From the NCBI GenBank assembly GCA_963662515.1, contig OY759675.1:1-64000 (forward strand): a stretch of DNA of 64,000 bases, written 5' to 3'. How positions within the stretch are numbered: the stretch's first letter is position 1; every line of letters starts with the position of its first letter. The DNA comes from JAFGDI01 sp963662515 (GTDB lineage Bacteria; Planctomycetota; Phycisphaerae; Sedimentisphaerales; SM23-30). Both the position numbers and the translations under genes were made by a program. Below the pieces are notes generated by a model. The model was given only the letters and a program-made list of their open reading frames with translations, ran no database searches and had not been told where the DNA came from. Positions 17,743 through 26,449 of the stretch are shown here, in pieces.

Positions 17743-18324
17743 AAAACATTCCTATTTTAAGAAAAATAAGGAATTGTGAGATAAATTTTCTAAACCAGTA
17801 TAAGTGTTGATTATGTCTTGAAAAAATGTGGATTAAATGTGGATAACTTCCGTATCCACTATGGGGTGGAGTAGTTGGTAAAGATATGTTAAGAAAGAGA
17901 TAAATATTGGTAAAAAAGCAATTATTGGTCAGTAATCAGATAAGATGTTTATTAACATGTAGTTAAATTCATTATAAAATGGTAATTGGTCAAGAATATG
18001 CCTTATAAATAAGTAAAAAAATAATTTTCAGAATTGAAAAGAAATAACAGTAGAGTTGTAATTTAATAAATAAAATGTGGAAAACCTGTATAATGGAAAA
18101 CGATTAGTGCTTCAAATACAGGCATTTGCGTCCTATAACATCGTGCTTTGCAGTGTGAATATATTATTAATAGTAATAATAGCTTAAAAGCAGTTAATTT
18201 GCTTGCCCGCTACGAGTATCTATTTAAAATAGTTTCAAACAGGAACGGTAAAAGGCAGGCCCAAAACCAGAGTTGGTCGGCCTAAAGAATAACCAGGCCG
18301 GGGCCCGGCGACAATAAGGTAGAA
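17743..18324. other. AT-rich intergenic region with a DnaA-box cluster
   Basis: About 580 bp of very AT-rich DNA without a gene. It contains a perfect DnaA box TGTGGATAA at 17838-17846, one-mismatch boxes at 17827-17835 (TGTGGATTA) and 18076-18084 (TGTGGAAAA), and a weaker inverted match near 17852-17860. A hairpin near 17748-17773 and the motif GTCCTATAAC at 18130-18139 are also present. The boxes resemble those in the candidate origin 15 kb away. Whether this titrates DnaA or acts as an accessory origin cannot be told. Confidence 0.5.
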
Positions 18325-19200
18325 ATGTTATCAAATAAGCATGTAAAATTTCAGGTAGATAACCTGACAGTAGAGGGCTACAGTGTGGCCGGAGAAGAAA
18401 CCGTAATAAGCATACCAGAGTTGAACCTGTGCTTCGATATTGGCAGGTGTCCGGAACATGCTTTGCTGATGGATAATTTGCTCTTAAGTCATGGTCACAT
18501 GGATCACAGTGCCGGGGTGGGCTATTACTTTTCACAAAGAGGCTTTCGCGAAATGTCACCAGGTACTGCATTAGTGCCGGTCGAATTTAAGGAGAAACTT
18601 GAAAGATTGCTTGATATCTGGGGTGAGATCGATGGAAATCGTCCACCAGCCAATATAATAGGGTTAAACCCGGGCGATGAATATCAGCTGAGGCGTGGTT
18701 TATTTGCTCTGGCATTTGAAACGAATCATTCTCGCGGCTCTTTGGGCTATACGATAATAGACCGTCGTCATAAGCTCAAACCAGAGTATGCTAATTTGAG
18801 CGGCCCAGAGATAGCAAAGCTGCGTCAGGGCGGTCAGGAAGTTACTTATGTCCTTGATGTTCCGCTAGTTACATATTTAGGCGATACAATGCCAGGCGAC
18901 TATATGCAGTTGGATCATGTCAGGAACAGCCGAGTTCTTATTACTGAATGTACCTTTACTGAGCCGGACCATATAGACAGAGCCCTGGCGGGCCGGCATA
19001 TCCATGTCAGTCAGTTAGCTGATATGCTTAAAGAATGTAATAATGAATGTGTTATAATAACACATTTAAGTCGCCGAACCTTTATCCGAGATGCCAAGCG
19101 GGTGATAAAGACGGAATTTGCACCTGAGATATATAAAAAGGTGATTTTTTTCATGGAGCGACAGAAAAAGGCAGCATTAATGCCTGATGAGTTAAAATAA
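18325..19200 (+). CDS. RNase Z-like metallo-beta-lactamase-fold hydrolase
   Basis: A 291-residue metallo-hydrolase resembling ribonuclease Z, the enzyme that trims the 3' end of pre-tRNA. The metal-binding motif is LLSHGHMDHSAG near residue 50, matching SHXHXDH. Later metal-ligand regions are FETNHSRGSLGY, VTYLGDTMPG and a C-terminal ITHLSRR. ECTF after the second region is also seen in RNase Z relatives. The protein is slightly shorter than typical RNase Z and lacks a recognisable long exosite arm, so another phosphodiesterase role remains possible. AAGGTAGAA precedes the ATG. Confidence 0.75.
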   Translation: MLSNKHVKFQVDNLTVEGYSVAGEETVISIPELNLCFDIGRCPEHALLMDNLLLSHGHMDHSAGVGYYFSQRGFREMSPGTALVPVEFKEKLERLLDIWGEIDGNRPPANIIGLNPGDEYQLRRGLFALAFETNHSRGSLGYTIIDRRHKLKPEYANLSGPEIAKLRQGGQEVTYVLDVPLVTYLGDTMPGDYMQLDHVRNSRVLITECTFTEPDHIDRALAGRHIHVSQLADMLKECNNECVIITHLSRRTFIRDAKRVIKTEFAPEIYKKVIFFMERQKKAALMPDELK

Positions 19201-19313
19201 TATAGTTGTATTTATCTGATTTCAGGGTTATAAATAACGATATAATTCATTGATATAATTATTTTTACATTTATTCGGGCTGCCCATGCGGCCACTATAA
19301 TAAGGAGTACCAG

Positions 19314-19946
19314 ATGAAGCGTCTGTTTTCAATGTTGGCATTATTAGGTATGGTAAATTGTTCGGTTTGGGCCAGTGGTTTTGATGAGCCTGCCGGGTGG
19401 GATAGTATATCAGACAGTGAATTGCAAACGACGGTATTTACCGGTATGTTTTATGGTGGCGATATAGCTCGTGGGGTAGTTGATGCCGGGGGCGAAGAAA
19501 ATCATATAGCTACTGATGATGGCTTAATGCTGGGTTTGCGTCTGGGTAAAGAGTCAACATATTGGGGTCTGGAAGGAACCGTTGCAGGGGTATTTGCCGA
19601 TGAAGAAGTTACCAATGGTGTTGATGGAACCGTCAGCGGTGATGCTCAGTGGTATCTGGCGAATCTGAATTTATTATTGTTCCCAGTCGGCGATGATTTT
19701 GCAGATGGCATGTTGCGTCCTTATATCGGAGCTGGCCCGGGTATGGCATATTATAATTCTGATAGTGAAGCGCTTGACAGTAAGTTGCTGCTGGATATTA
19801 ACCTGGCGACAGGCGTGAAGATATCATTGTCTCGTTCTTTGCCCGATCTGCGAATTGATTATCGCTGGCATTTCATAGACGGTGCGGATGAATATGATCA
19901 GCATTGTCATAAAGAAATATCGGTAGGCCTCTGTTTTGATTTTTAA
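19314..19946 (+). CDS. Outer-membrane beta-barrel protein
   Basis: A 210-residue secreted protein with a signal peptide ending at about residue 20 (SVWA). The mature part alternates hydrophobic and polar residues, as beta-strands do: GLMLGLRLGKESTYWGLEG, LRPYIGAGPGMAYYN and VKISLSRSLPDLRIDYRWHF. It ends GLCFDF, a terminal Phe typical of outer-membrane barrels. It resembles small OmpA/OmpW-like eight-stranded proteins. No specific family or substrate is evident. AAGGAG lies 7 bp before the ATG. Confidence 0.72.
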   Translation: MKRLFSMLALLGMVNCSVWASGFDEPAGWDSISDSELQTTVFTGMFYGGDIARGVVDAGGEENHIATDDGLMLGLRLGKESTYWGLEGTVAGVFADEEVTNGVDGTVSGDAQWYLANLNLLLFPVGDDFADGMLRPYIGAGPGMAYYNSDSEALDSKLLLDINLATGVKISLSRSLPDLRIDYRWHFIDGADEYDQHCHKEISVGLCFDF

Positions 19947-20007
19947 GAAAAACCAGACATCAGCATGCTCAGAATGTGTGCGTCATGAAGAAGATAAGCA
20001 AGAATAA

Positions 20008-21648
20008 ATGAAAATAGCACTGGCACAAATTAATCCGACAGTAGGCGATCTTAAGGGCAATATGCGTAAGATCGTTCAGGAGATAGACGCTGCGCGTAAA
20101 GCAGGCTGTGAGCTGATAGTATTCAGTGAGCTATCGCTTACAGGTTATCCGCCGCGCGACTTATTACTTAAGCCGCGATTTGTTGATTTGAATATATCTG
20201 CCCTTGAGACTATAGCACAAAGCTGTCAGGGTATTTCTGCTCTGGTTGGATATGTAAGTGTGCATACCGGGCCAACGGGTAAATGTCTGCACAATACTGC
20301 GGCCTTGTTACAAGAAGGCAAGGTAGTGAGCAACTATTATAAGCGGCTTTTGCCAACTTATGATGTTTTTGATGAGACGAGATATTTCAAGCCCGGCAGT
20401 GAAATACAGATCATAGAATTTGGCGGCGTGAAAATAGGTTTGACCATTTGTGAAGATATCTGGCGAACGAATGAAAACAGCAGTCGTCATTTATATGATA
20501 CAGATCCATTTGCCGAGCTGGCTCGTGCCGGGGCGCAGATGGTTATCAATATGTCAGCCTCGCCTTTTGTTATGGGCAAGCATAATTTCCGACAGAACCT
20601 ATTTGGCGAGCAGGCGATGAGATATTGCATGCCTCTGCTTTATGTTAATCAGGTAGGCGGAAATGATGAGCTGGTGTTTGATGGTGTGAGCTGTGTCTTT
20701 GACCAGAACGGTCAGTTAGTAGCTCAGGCCCGCGACTTTGCTGAGGACCTGCTCATAATAGATACTCAGGACACATCATCAGCTCGGGTAGAGCCGGTTA
20801 GTGAAGGTATTGAATCTGTGTATAAGGCCCTGGTTCTGGGTTTGCGTGACTATGTGCGCAAGTGCCGCTTTGAGTCGGTAGTACTGGGTTTATCAGGCGG
20901 TATAGATTCAGCGTTAGTAGCTGCCCTGGCAGTAGAGGCCTTGGGTTCAGATCGTGTTTTCGGCGTAGCGATGCCCAGTCGTTTTTCCAGCGACCACAGT
21001 GTTAATGATGCTCGTGATCTGGCGGCTAACCTGGCAATAGATTTCCAGATCATTCCGATCGAGTTATCGCATCGGGCAATGGAAGAGACTTTGTCGGTTG
21101 CTTTTGCTGGTACAGCCCAGGGAATAACAGAAGAAAATATTCAGGCTCGTATTCGTGGTAATGTGCTTATGGCCCTGAGCAATAAGTTTGGCCATCTGCT
21201 ATTGACCACCGGCAATAAAAGCGAACTGGCAGTTGGCTATTGCACGATGTATGGCGATATGTGCGGTGGTCTGGCAGTTATAAGCGATGTGCCCAAGACT
21301 ATGGTTTATGAACTGGCACAATATATTAATCGTAATAAAGAAATAATACCGTTATCAACTATTACCAAGGCACCCAGTGCTGAGTTGCGGCCTGACCAGA
21401 AAGATCAGGACAGCCTGCCTCCTTATGATGTTCTTGACGATATACTTCATCGTTATGTTGAGCAGGAGAATTCTCTGGCAGAGATCATCAAGGCCGGCTT
21501 TGATGCAAATGTGGTAGAGCGAGTTGTGAAACTGGTTGATCGTAACGAATATAAAAGAAAACAGGCGGCCCCCGGCTTAAAGGTTACCAGTCGTGCTTTT
21601 GGTATTGGCCGCCGAATGCCAATTGCTCAGGGTTATGAACCAATTTAA
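20008..21648 (+). CDS. nadE: Glutamine-dependent NAD+ synthetase
   Basis: A 546-residue two-domain enzyme that makes NAD+ from deamido-NAD+ and ATP, using ammonia released from glutamine. The N-terminal nitrilase-type amidase (about 1-260) shows the Glu-Lys-Cys triad as Glu41 (FSELSLTGYPPRD), Lys112 (YKRLLPTYDVFDE) and Cys148 (LTICEDIW). The C-terminal synthetase domain has the pyrophosphate loop SGGIDSA near residue 295, then TTGNKSELAVGYCTMYGD and APSAELRPDQKDQDSLPPY. Length and domain order match the bacterial glutamine-dependent form. Confidence 0.97.
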   Translation: MKIALAQINPTVGDLKGNMRKIVQEIDAARKAGCELIVFSELSLTGYPPRDLLLKPRFVDLNISALETIAQSCQGISALVGYVSVHTGPTGKCLHNTAALLQEGKVVSNYYKRLLPTYDVFDETRYFKPGSEIQIIEFGGVKIGLTICEDIWRTNENSSRHLYDTDPFAELARAGAQMVINMSASPFVMGKHNFRQNLFGEQAMRYCMPLLYVNQVGGNDELVFDGVSCVFDQNGQLVAQARDFAEDLLIIDTQDTSSARVEPVSEGIESVYKALVLGLRDYVRKCRFESVVLGLSGGIDSALVAALAVEALGSDRVFGVAMPSRFSSDHSVNDARDLAANLAIDFQIIPIELSHRAMEETLSVAFAGTAQGITEENIQARIRGNVLMALSNKFGHLLLTTGNKSELAVGYCTMYGDMCGGLAVISDVPKTMVYELAQYINRNKEIIPLSTITKAPSAELRPDQKDQDSLPPYDVLDDILHRYVEQENSLAEIIKAGFDANVVERVVKLVDRNEYKRKQAAPGLKVTSRAFGIGRRMPIAQGYEPI

Positions 21649-21749
21649 ATTGTGTAATGTAGTAATATTAATATATGTGTATATTTGCATACAGGTATGG
21701 ACAGTGATATCAGGCAGGTGTTCTGCCTAAAAAATTTGGAGAAGGTAAA

Positions 21750-22268
21750 ATGAAAAAAACAGTGATTTTCCTGGCCGGTCTGGTTTTTATCGCCGGATGT
21801 TCCAATGAAGAGATGATACAGTGTCGTATGGAGAGGCAGAGTTTGCAGCTTGAAGTAGATCAGCTCAATCAGAAGTTAGCAGATGCTAATCTGGTGAACT
21901 ATCAGGACAAGACCAATTCTGAGTTGAAGATAGCCAGTTTGGAAAGTACTCTCACTCGTGCTCGCCAACAGTTAACGGAAGCGCAGAGTAAGATAGGTAC
22001 AGAATTGCCAGAGTTGCAGCAAGCATATAATACGGTTAAAGAACAGCTAGAGCTGGCTAATAACGCACTGCGTGAAGAGCTGGCCAAAACCCTTGCGAAT
22101 CAGAGTGACCTTCAGGCATTGAAAGAAGAGGTTAAACGCCTCACCGAACTGCTGGCCAATAAGGAAGAGTTGCTCAAGCAGGCTAACGCCAAGCTGGCAG
22201 AAATGACTGCGGCTATGGCTGCAACCCCCGCGGCGGTTGTGGAGCAGCCAGTGGAAGAGGCCCAGTAA
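21750..22268 (+). CDS. Coiled-coil lipoprotein
   Basis: A 172-residue protein with a lipobox FIAGC (Cys17) after a short hydrophobic signal. From about residue 25 to 155 it is a nearly continuous heptad-type coiled coil rich in Leu, Glu, Gln and Lys (LQLEVDQLNQKLADA, LQALKEEVKRLTELLANKEEL). It has a low-complexity Ala/Pro/Val tail. No enzymatic motif is visible. Such proteins often act as periplasmic scaffolds. GGAGAAGG precedes the ATG. Confidence 0.82.
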   Translation: MKKTVIFLAGLVFIAGCSNEEMIQCRMERQSLQLEVDQLNQKLADANLVNYQDKTNSELKIASLESTLTRARQQLTEAQSKIGTELPELQQAYNTVKEQLELANNALREELAKTLANQSDLQALKEEVKRLTELLANKEELLKQANAKLAEMTAAMAATPAAVVEQPVEEAQ

Positions 22269-22342
22269 TTATCTCTATATCTCAAGTGCGATATAGTAGC
22301 TGTGATTTTGAATAGAGGTCTGATTAAAATATAGGAGGTATC

Positions 22343-22822
22343 ATGGCAGTAGAAGCATTGCCAAGTAAATTTTCATTAAGATGGAATATGATGTGCGGCA
22401 TTATGCTGTTATTCATGGCGGGTTATTTTTATTATGATGGTCATTACAACCAGGCATATATCGATAAGAATACAGTTGATGGCGTACCAAATCTTGACCT
22501 CAAGATAAATCAGTTTTATGGTCCTGTTGGTTGTGTTATTACTGGATTGTATTTTGGTTATGTATGCTTTAATTTGTCCCGTAAAAAAATTACGGTTGAT
22601 GAAAAGGGAATAACATTTTCTGATGGTAAGGTTATTCCCTTAGATAGTCTTACTCGTATAGACAAGAGTAAACTCAAGAGTAAAGGTAAGCTGTATATCG
22701 AATATGAAGCCGGCGGGAAGGTAGAAAAGATCGAGATCAGAGATACGGTATATGATGGTGTTAATGATCTCTTAGGGGAAATATTGCGACTGACGGGCAA
22801 AGATGCCGCGCAGTCTGAATAA
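22343..22822 (+). CDS. Small membrane protein with PH-like C-terminal domain
   Basis: A 159-residue protein, not recognised as a named family. Two hydrophobic segments are seen at about residues 14-30 (WNMMCGIMLLFMAGYFYY) and 57-75 (FYGPVGCVITGLYFGYVCF). The rest is cytoplasmic-looking and beta-rich (KKITVDEKGITFSDGKVIPL, LYIEYEAGGKVEKIEI), resembling the bacterial PH-like domains that follow two transmembrane helices. The ribosome site AGGAGG is excellent. Function unknown. Confidence 0.75.
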   Translation: MAVEALPSKFSLRWNMMCGIMLLFMAGYFYYDGHYNQAYIDKNTVDGVPNLDLKINQFYGPVGCVITGLYFGYVCFNLSRKKITVDEKGITFSDGKVIPLDSLTRIDKSKLKSKGKLYIEYEAGGKVEKIEIRDTVYDGVNDLLGEILRLTGKDAAQSE

Positions 22823-22830
22823 GAAGAACG

Positions 22831-22864
22831 ATCGGGCATTCCAGCTTAATGTTGAATGCCCGAT
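22831..22864. terminator. Hairpin between convergent genes
   Basis: An 11-bp perfect stem ATCGGGCATTC / GAATGCCCGAT with a 12-base loop. It lies between two convergent genes and overlaps the last codons of the kelch gene. There is no good T-run, so a terminator role is likely but not certain. Confidence 0.55.
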
Positions 22865-24042
22865 TGACATTTAAATATTTCGACGCAACCGGTGATCCGG
22901 TCATTGGCAGAGTGACCGTCTATTATCAGGGCACGCAGTTGGGTGTTATCGGAAAAAGCAACGGCCTTAAAATCATCGTGAGGCTGATTCATCGGTCCAA
23001 CTTCGAGAAATTCATTGGTATGTGTAAGATAGAGCCAGGCACTTCGAAGAATAATATCTGTTTTGCCGTTATCATCTTCGCCGCCGCAAAGCAGAAAAAC
23101 ACGGCCGGCAATTTCCGGGAGATCGCCATAAAGATCAACCATTTGTACATCAGACATTCCCTTGCATATACCATCATTAGAGAATGGCATGAGAGTGTGA
23201 TTGCTGGTTAGCTTATCTTTGTCTGGGTCGTAGAGCCAGGTCTGATTGGTGCAGCCAGAGCTTCTGGTATTTTGACCGCCCACGATCAGCACTTTGCCAT
23301 TATGGAGCAGTGCTGTTGCCTGATCATCATAATAGTTATCAAACATAGCCTTAGTTAGTGTAAAAGTTTCCAGATGCGGGTCGAATATTTCCATACTCTT
23401 TTGTCGGCCGGTGATGATGAGCACCCGACCATCAGCTAGTCTGACAGCGGCATGCTCATGACGGGCCTGGTTCAATTTATTTTTTACCGGCCTGATAATA
23501 TATTTTCCATCTTTATTCTGTTCGATAATATCAGCATCTCTTGAATTGCCGGTTATAAGTATTCTGCCATCCTTGAGTGGAGTTAATACAGGGTTCTTGC
23601 GCTGACAGCTCATATTGCCCAGCAACAGACAAAGGTCACCAGCCTGTCCGACAGGATCAGCAGATGGGTCAAAAATCTCAACACTATTGATCCCCTGGTA
23701 TTCCTGTGATATGCCGCCGGCAATAAAGATCTTGCCATCTGGTCTGCCGATTGCAGCCAGGTACATACGCGGAGTATTGAGCTTGCAACTGGAAACAGAC
23801 CATGAATTAGTTTTGGTATTGTATATTCGAATCAAATTAGAGGCGATCGGTACAGCATCCATAAAATAGCCGTATCCACCAATTACATAAATATTATCAG
23901 CATGTCCAACAGCGGCTATGCCTGCGGCAGGTTGAGGCAGTGAGGCAGTGGTACTAAAACTGCAAAAGTCATCTGTTGCCTGAGCAAAGAGTGAAGCTGA
24001 GAAAGAAAGTAGTGTCAGAGTACTGGTTAAGATTTTATTCAC
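22846..24042 (-). CDS. Secreted kelch-repeat protein
   Basis: A 398-residue exported protein with a signal peptide ending LFAQA (about residue 22). It then has several kelch-type beta-propeller blades, visible as IYVIGGYGYFM, KIFIAGGISQEYQGINSVEIFDP, RILITGNSRD, RVLIITGRQKSMEIFDP, KVLIVGGQNTRSSGCTNQTW and RVFLLCGGEDDNG. Each blade ends with a Gly-Gly pair and an aromatic or acidic turn. Kelch propellers bind proteins or sugars; galactose oxidase shares the fold but its copper ligands were not recognised here. It may share a transcript with the radical SAM gene 42 bp upstream. Confidence 0.82.
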   Translation of the reverse strand: MNKILTSTLTLLSFSASLFAQATDDFCSFSTTASLPQPAAGIAAVGHADNIYVIGGYGYFMDAVPIASNLIRIYNTKTNSWSVSSCKLNTPRMYLAAIGRPDGKIFIAGGISQEYQGINSVEIFDPSADPVGQAGDLCLLLGNMSCQRKNPVLTPLKDGRILITGNSRDADIIEQNKDGKYIIRPVKNKLNQARHEHAAVRLADGRVLIITGRQKSMEIFDPHLETFTLTKAMFDNYYDDQATALLHNGKVLIVGGQNTRSSGCTNQTWLYDPDKDKLTSNHTLMPFSNDGICKGMSDVQMVDLYGDLPEIAGRVFLLCGGEDDNGKTDIILRSAWLYLTHTNEFLEVGPMNQPHDDFKAVAFSDNTQLRALIIDGHSANDRITGCVEIFKCQSGIQH

Positions 24043-24084
24043 TATGGCACTATCCCAATTTATGAAAGGTTAATAAGCAGTGGT

Positions 24085-24984
24085 TCAGTTACTGCTGCCG
24101 TAATAGGTTTCGATATTGATGCTTGTATGGCTTTGCACCTGGTGAGCGATTGCATCAAGCTGGGCATTAGTCAGAGGTTCGATAAAAGATTCCGCTGGCT
24201 GGCGGGCAACGGTATGCAGCTGCACCGCTTTAATATGTGCCCCATTGTCGGTAAGGAAATTCAGGCGATCAATATAAGCCGTTATTTCCTGCTGATCAGG
24301 AGCAGAGCCCATAATATTCATGAATAAGGTTTGTATTTTGATCGGTCTTTTTTGTGCTGCCCGAAGAATATTGTCCAGTATCTTCTCAAAAGCTACGCCG
24401 GATCGGTTAACAGTGGCATAATATTTTTCAGTCCCGGCGTCAAGTTTGGCCCATATCTCGCCATTGTTAAGGTCCAGTACGGCCAGGGCTTCTTGCACCT
24501 TGGGTTTATGCAATAAAGTAGAATTAGTGATCAGTACAATTTTAACATCATCGCGGGCATATTGCTTTTTAATGTTGGCAACCTTGGTACAAAGAGTATC
24601 AAAAATTTCCGAAGAGGTTGGTTCGCCATCACCGCTAAAGGAAATATCACAAAGTCGTCTTAATTCCTGGGGTACAGTGTCAAACGGAGCATGTTCAAAT
24701 AAATCGCCTTTGTAAACCATTTGTATCAGGGTGATAAGTTCATTTTCGATCTGCTCTATTACCTGCTGATCGATCTTACTGTCAGCTGGTATTGTAGCTG
24801 GTTGATTTTTAACCTGGCAATAAACACAATTGAAATTGCAGACTCGGTTAGGAGACAGGTTAATGCCTATGCTGATGCCGCCACTGCGTCTGGACAATAC
24901 CGGATACACGAAAGAGCTACCCAGAAAAGTGCGTGGGTGTGATTTATGGGCACAACTTATATTGTCATCATTTTGCTCAGTCAT
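24085..24984 (-). CDS. Radical SAM protein
   Basis: A 299-residue radical S-adenosylmethionine enzyme. The iron-sulfur motif CXXXCXXC appears as VCNFNCVYCQ near residue 50. The SAM-binding GXGE-like element is seen as SFSGDGEPTSS, and DVKIVLITNSTLLHKP forms the next strand. This motif set resembles COG0731-type iron-sulfur oxidoreductases, related to wyosine-forming enzymes but shorter. Its reaction is unknown. Only the catalytic fold is supported. Confidence 0.85.
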   Translation of the reverse strand: MTEQNDDNISCAHKSHPRTFLGSSFVYPVLSRRSGGISIGINLSPNRVCNFNCVYCQVKNQPATIPADSKIDQQVIEQIENELITLIQMVYKGDLFEHAPFDTVPQELRRLCDISFSGDGEPTSSEIFDTLCTKVANIKKQYARDDVKIVLITNSTLLHKPKVQEALAVLDLNNGEIWAKLDAGTEKYYATVNRSGVAFEKILDNILRAAQKRPIKIQTLFMNIMGSAPDQQEITAYIDRLNFLTDNGAHIKAVQLHTVARQPAESFIEPLTNAQLDAIAHQVQSHTSINIETYYGSSN

Positions 24985-25080
24985 AATCTCTCATGCTGTT
25001 TTAGGTTAGGTACAGACACCTGGCTGTTATGTGTTCTATGACACAGTGTGTTACTGCTAAAATTGAGTTTGCCACTTCAT

Positions 25081-25413
25081 TCAGTTATTAATCTGAAGAG
25101 AGGCCAGTGCCAGAGCGGTATCTTCGCTTACCTCAAAGAGAGAGTCCAGGCCGGTAAGAAGAAACACCCCCCATACCTGTATGGCTATGCCGCAAAGTCT
25201 GAGCCGGTTATCATTTGCCAGCAGGTTCTTACGCAGTTTAAGCAGTCTTGAGATGTTTGAAGAGTTGAGAAAATTAACACCAGCAAAATTAAGAACGACA
25301 TCTTTGTGCTCGCTATTGAGGCGATCGGTAAGCTCGTTGAGCTGCTCGGTCAATTCCGGGTCGTCTGCCAGGTCAATAACAATGATTTTTTCTGACCAGT
25401 CTTGTGTAGTCAT
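25081..25413 (-). CDS. STAS-domain protein (anti-sigma factor antagonist type)
   Basis: A 110-residue single STAS domain, as in SpoIIAA-like anti-anti-sigma factors of partner-switching pathways. The strand-loop-helix VVLNFAGVNFLNSSNISRLLKL carries the conserved Asn-Ser/Thr region where a serine is phosphorylated, here Ser within LNSSNIS. AAGGAA precedes the ATG. No anti-sigma kinase or phosphatase gene is adjacent, so the partner is elsewhere. Confidence 0.82.
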   Translation of the reverse strand: MTTQDWSEKIIVIDLADDPELTEQLNELTDRLNSEHKDVVLNFAGVNFLNSSNISRLLKLRKNLLANDNRLRLCGIAIQVWGVFLLTGLDSLFEVSEDTALALASLQINN

Positions 25414-25762
25414 TAAATATTCCTTCGTTGCAGTTAGTAACTAAATTTTGCAAGACTGTATCGCGAAGATCATTAATTTATGATATGACTTTTGTTGCCA
25501 TATTATCCTGATCTTCATCTCAGCCATGTAACCCCTATATTAATGCCGAAAATCAGATATAAATCCAGCTTAAATTATGTCTATAGTAAAAAAAAGCTCA
25601 CTGCCGGCGGGCAATGAGCTTTCTTATTACCAAAAATACAAAGTATTAACGACACGCCAGGAACTGGGAAAGCCCTTGCCTTCTGCCAGATATCCAACCC
25701 GGCTCTGTCGAAAACTCTTTTTGTATCTTTTTCACCCCGCCTCCTTGCAGGAATAAACTGAT
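25414..25762. other. Intergenic region between STAS gene and small gene
   Basis: About 350 bp. The right half (25623-25762) is the 3' untranslated region of the leftward 58-codon gene. It ends at the terminator at 25588-25622. The left half presumably holds the STAS promoter; no clear -10/-35 pair was picked out. Confidence 0.4.
25588..25622 (-). terminator. Rho-independent terminator of the 58-codon gene
   Basis: On the minus strand: stem AAAGCTCA with inner TGCC, loop, GGCA, TGAGCTTT and then a run of T (A-run at 25588-25595 on the plus strand). It lies about 140 bases after the stop codon of the small gene. Confidence 0.88.
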
Positions 25763-25939
25763 TCAGTTAAAGGGTACTACTGTGTTAGAAGAGGCTGTAA
25801 GCTGCTCTTTGTCAACCTGATGAAGATGATCTATATATTCCTGAAGTTCGTATTCATCAAACTGGCTCAGGAATTCTACCGAAGCGGTTGAGTTCAGGCT
25901 GCGAATCTCTTCGATCATTTCAAATTTAGTCATTTTCAT
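25763..25939 (-). CDS. Small hypothetical protein, 58 residues
   Basis: A short gene reading MKMTKFEMIEEIRSLN at the start and ending SSNTVVPFN. It has a clear ribosome site (GAAAGGGA directly before the ATG), its own terminator and a GTCCTATAAT motif 190 bp upstream. The body is acidic and helical (ASVEFLSQFDEYELQEYIDHL), with no membrane segment or cysteine. From memory, short proteins with a FL-QF-E-EL core recur in Phycisphaerae genomes, but this was not checked. Function unknown. The second ATG (25931-25933) is an alternative start. Confidence 0.72.
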   Translation of the reverse strand: MKMTKFEMIEEIRSLNSTASVEFLSQFDEYELQEYIDHLHQVDKEQLTASSNTVVPFN

Positions 25940-26086
25940 TCCCTTTCTCGTATCGGGGTTAATAATATTAAGTTTATTCTGCTAATAGGCAGGCCAGATA
26001 AAAGCCAGCCCCGTTTCTGCAAAGTTAATATCGACCCGTTTTTTTTTATACTTTAACCCTTTTACATAAAAGATTTTACAATTAAT

Positions 26087-26140
26087 AAGTCCTATAATAT
26101 CTGCGATATCAGGGCTGGCTGAAAAGTAATTATAGGACTT
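26087..26140. repeat. Inverted repeat made of two GTCCTATAAT motifs
   Basis: AAGTCCTATAAT (26087-26098) and ATTATAGGACTT (26129-26140) are perfect 12-bp arms 30 bp apart. The right arm, read on the minus strand, lies 190 bp upstream of the 58-codon gene. It may be a pair of divergent promoters or an operator. Confidence 0.6.
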
Positions 26141-26449
26141 TACGAATAGTAGTACCACAAAGGTCCGGATTTATATTTTTTTAATAATTTTCGGCTGTTA
26201 AATGTGTGATTTTATGTTTTTGGAAGGCCCAGATATTGGCAGGTCTTATAATAATATCACAAGGGTGCGGAGAAATGTCAAATGTTGCATTTAGCCAGAC
26301 AAGAACGCAGTATATCAGTATTTGTCAAGAACTTCAGATCAGCCTGGAATTTAATAAAAAAAGAGATGAAATTTGCTCTTGTTCGTTTTAAATATTACCT
26401 TGAAGGTGTAAGTACGATATGTAAACAAAACAGCTTAACGAAGCACCAG

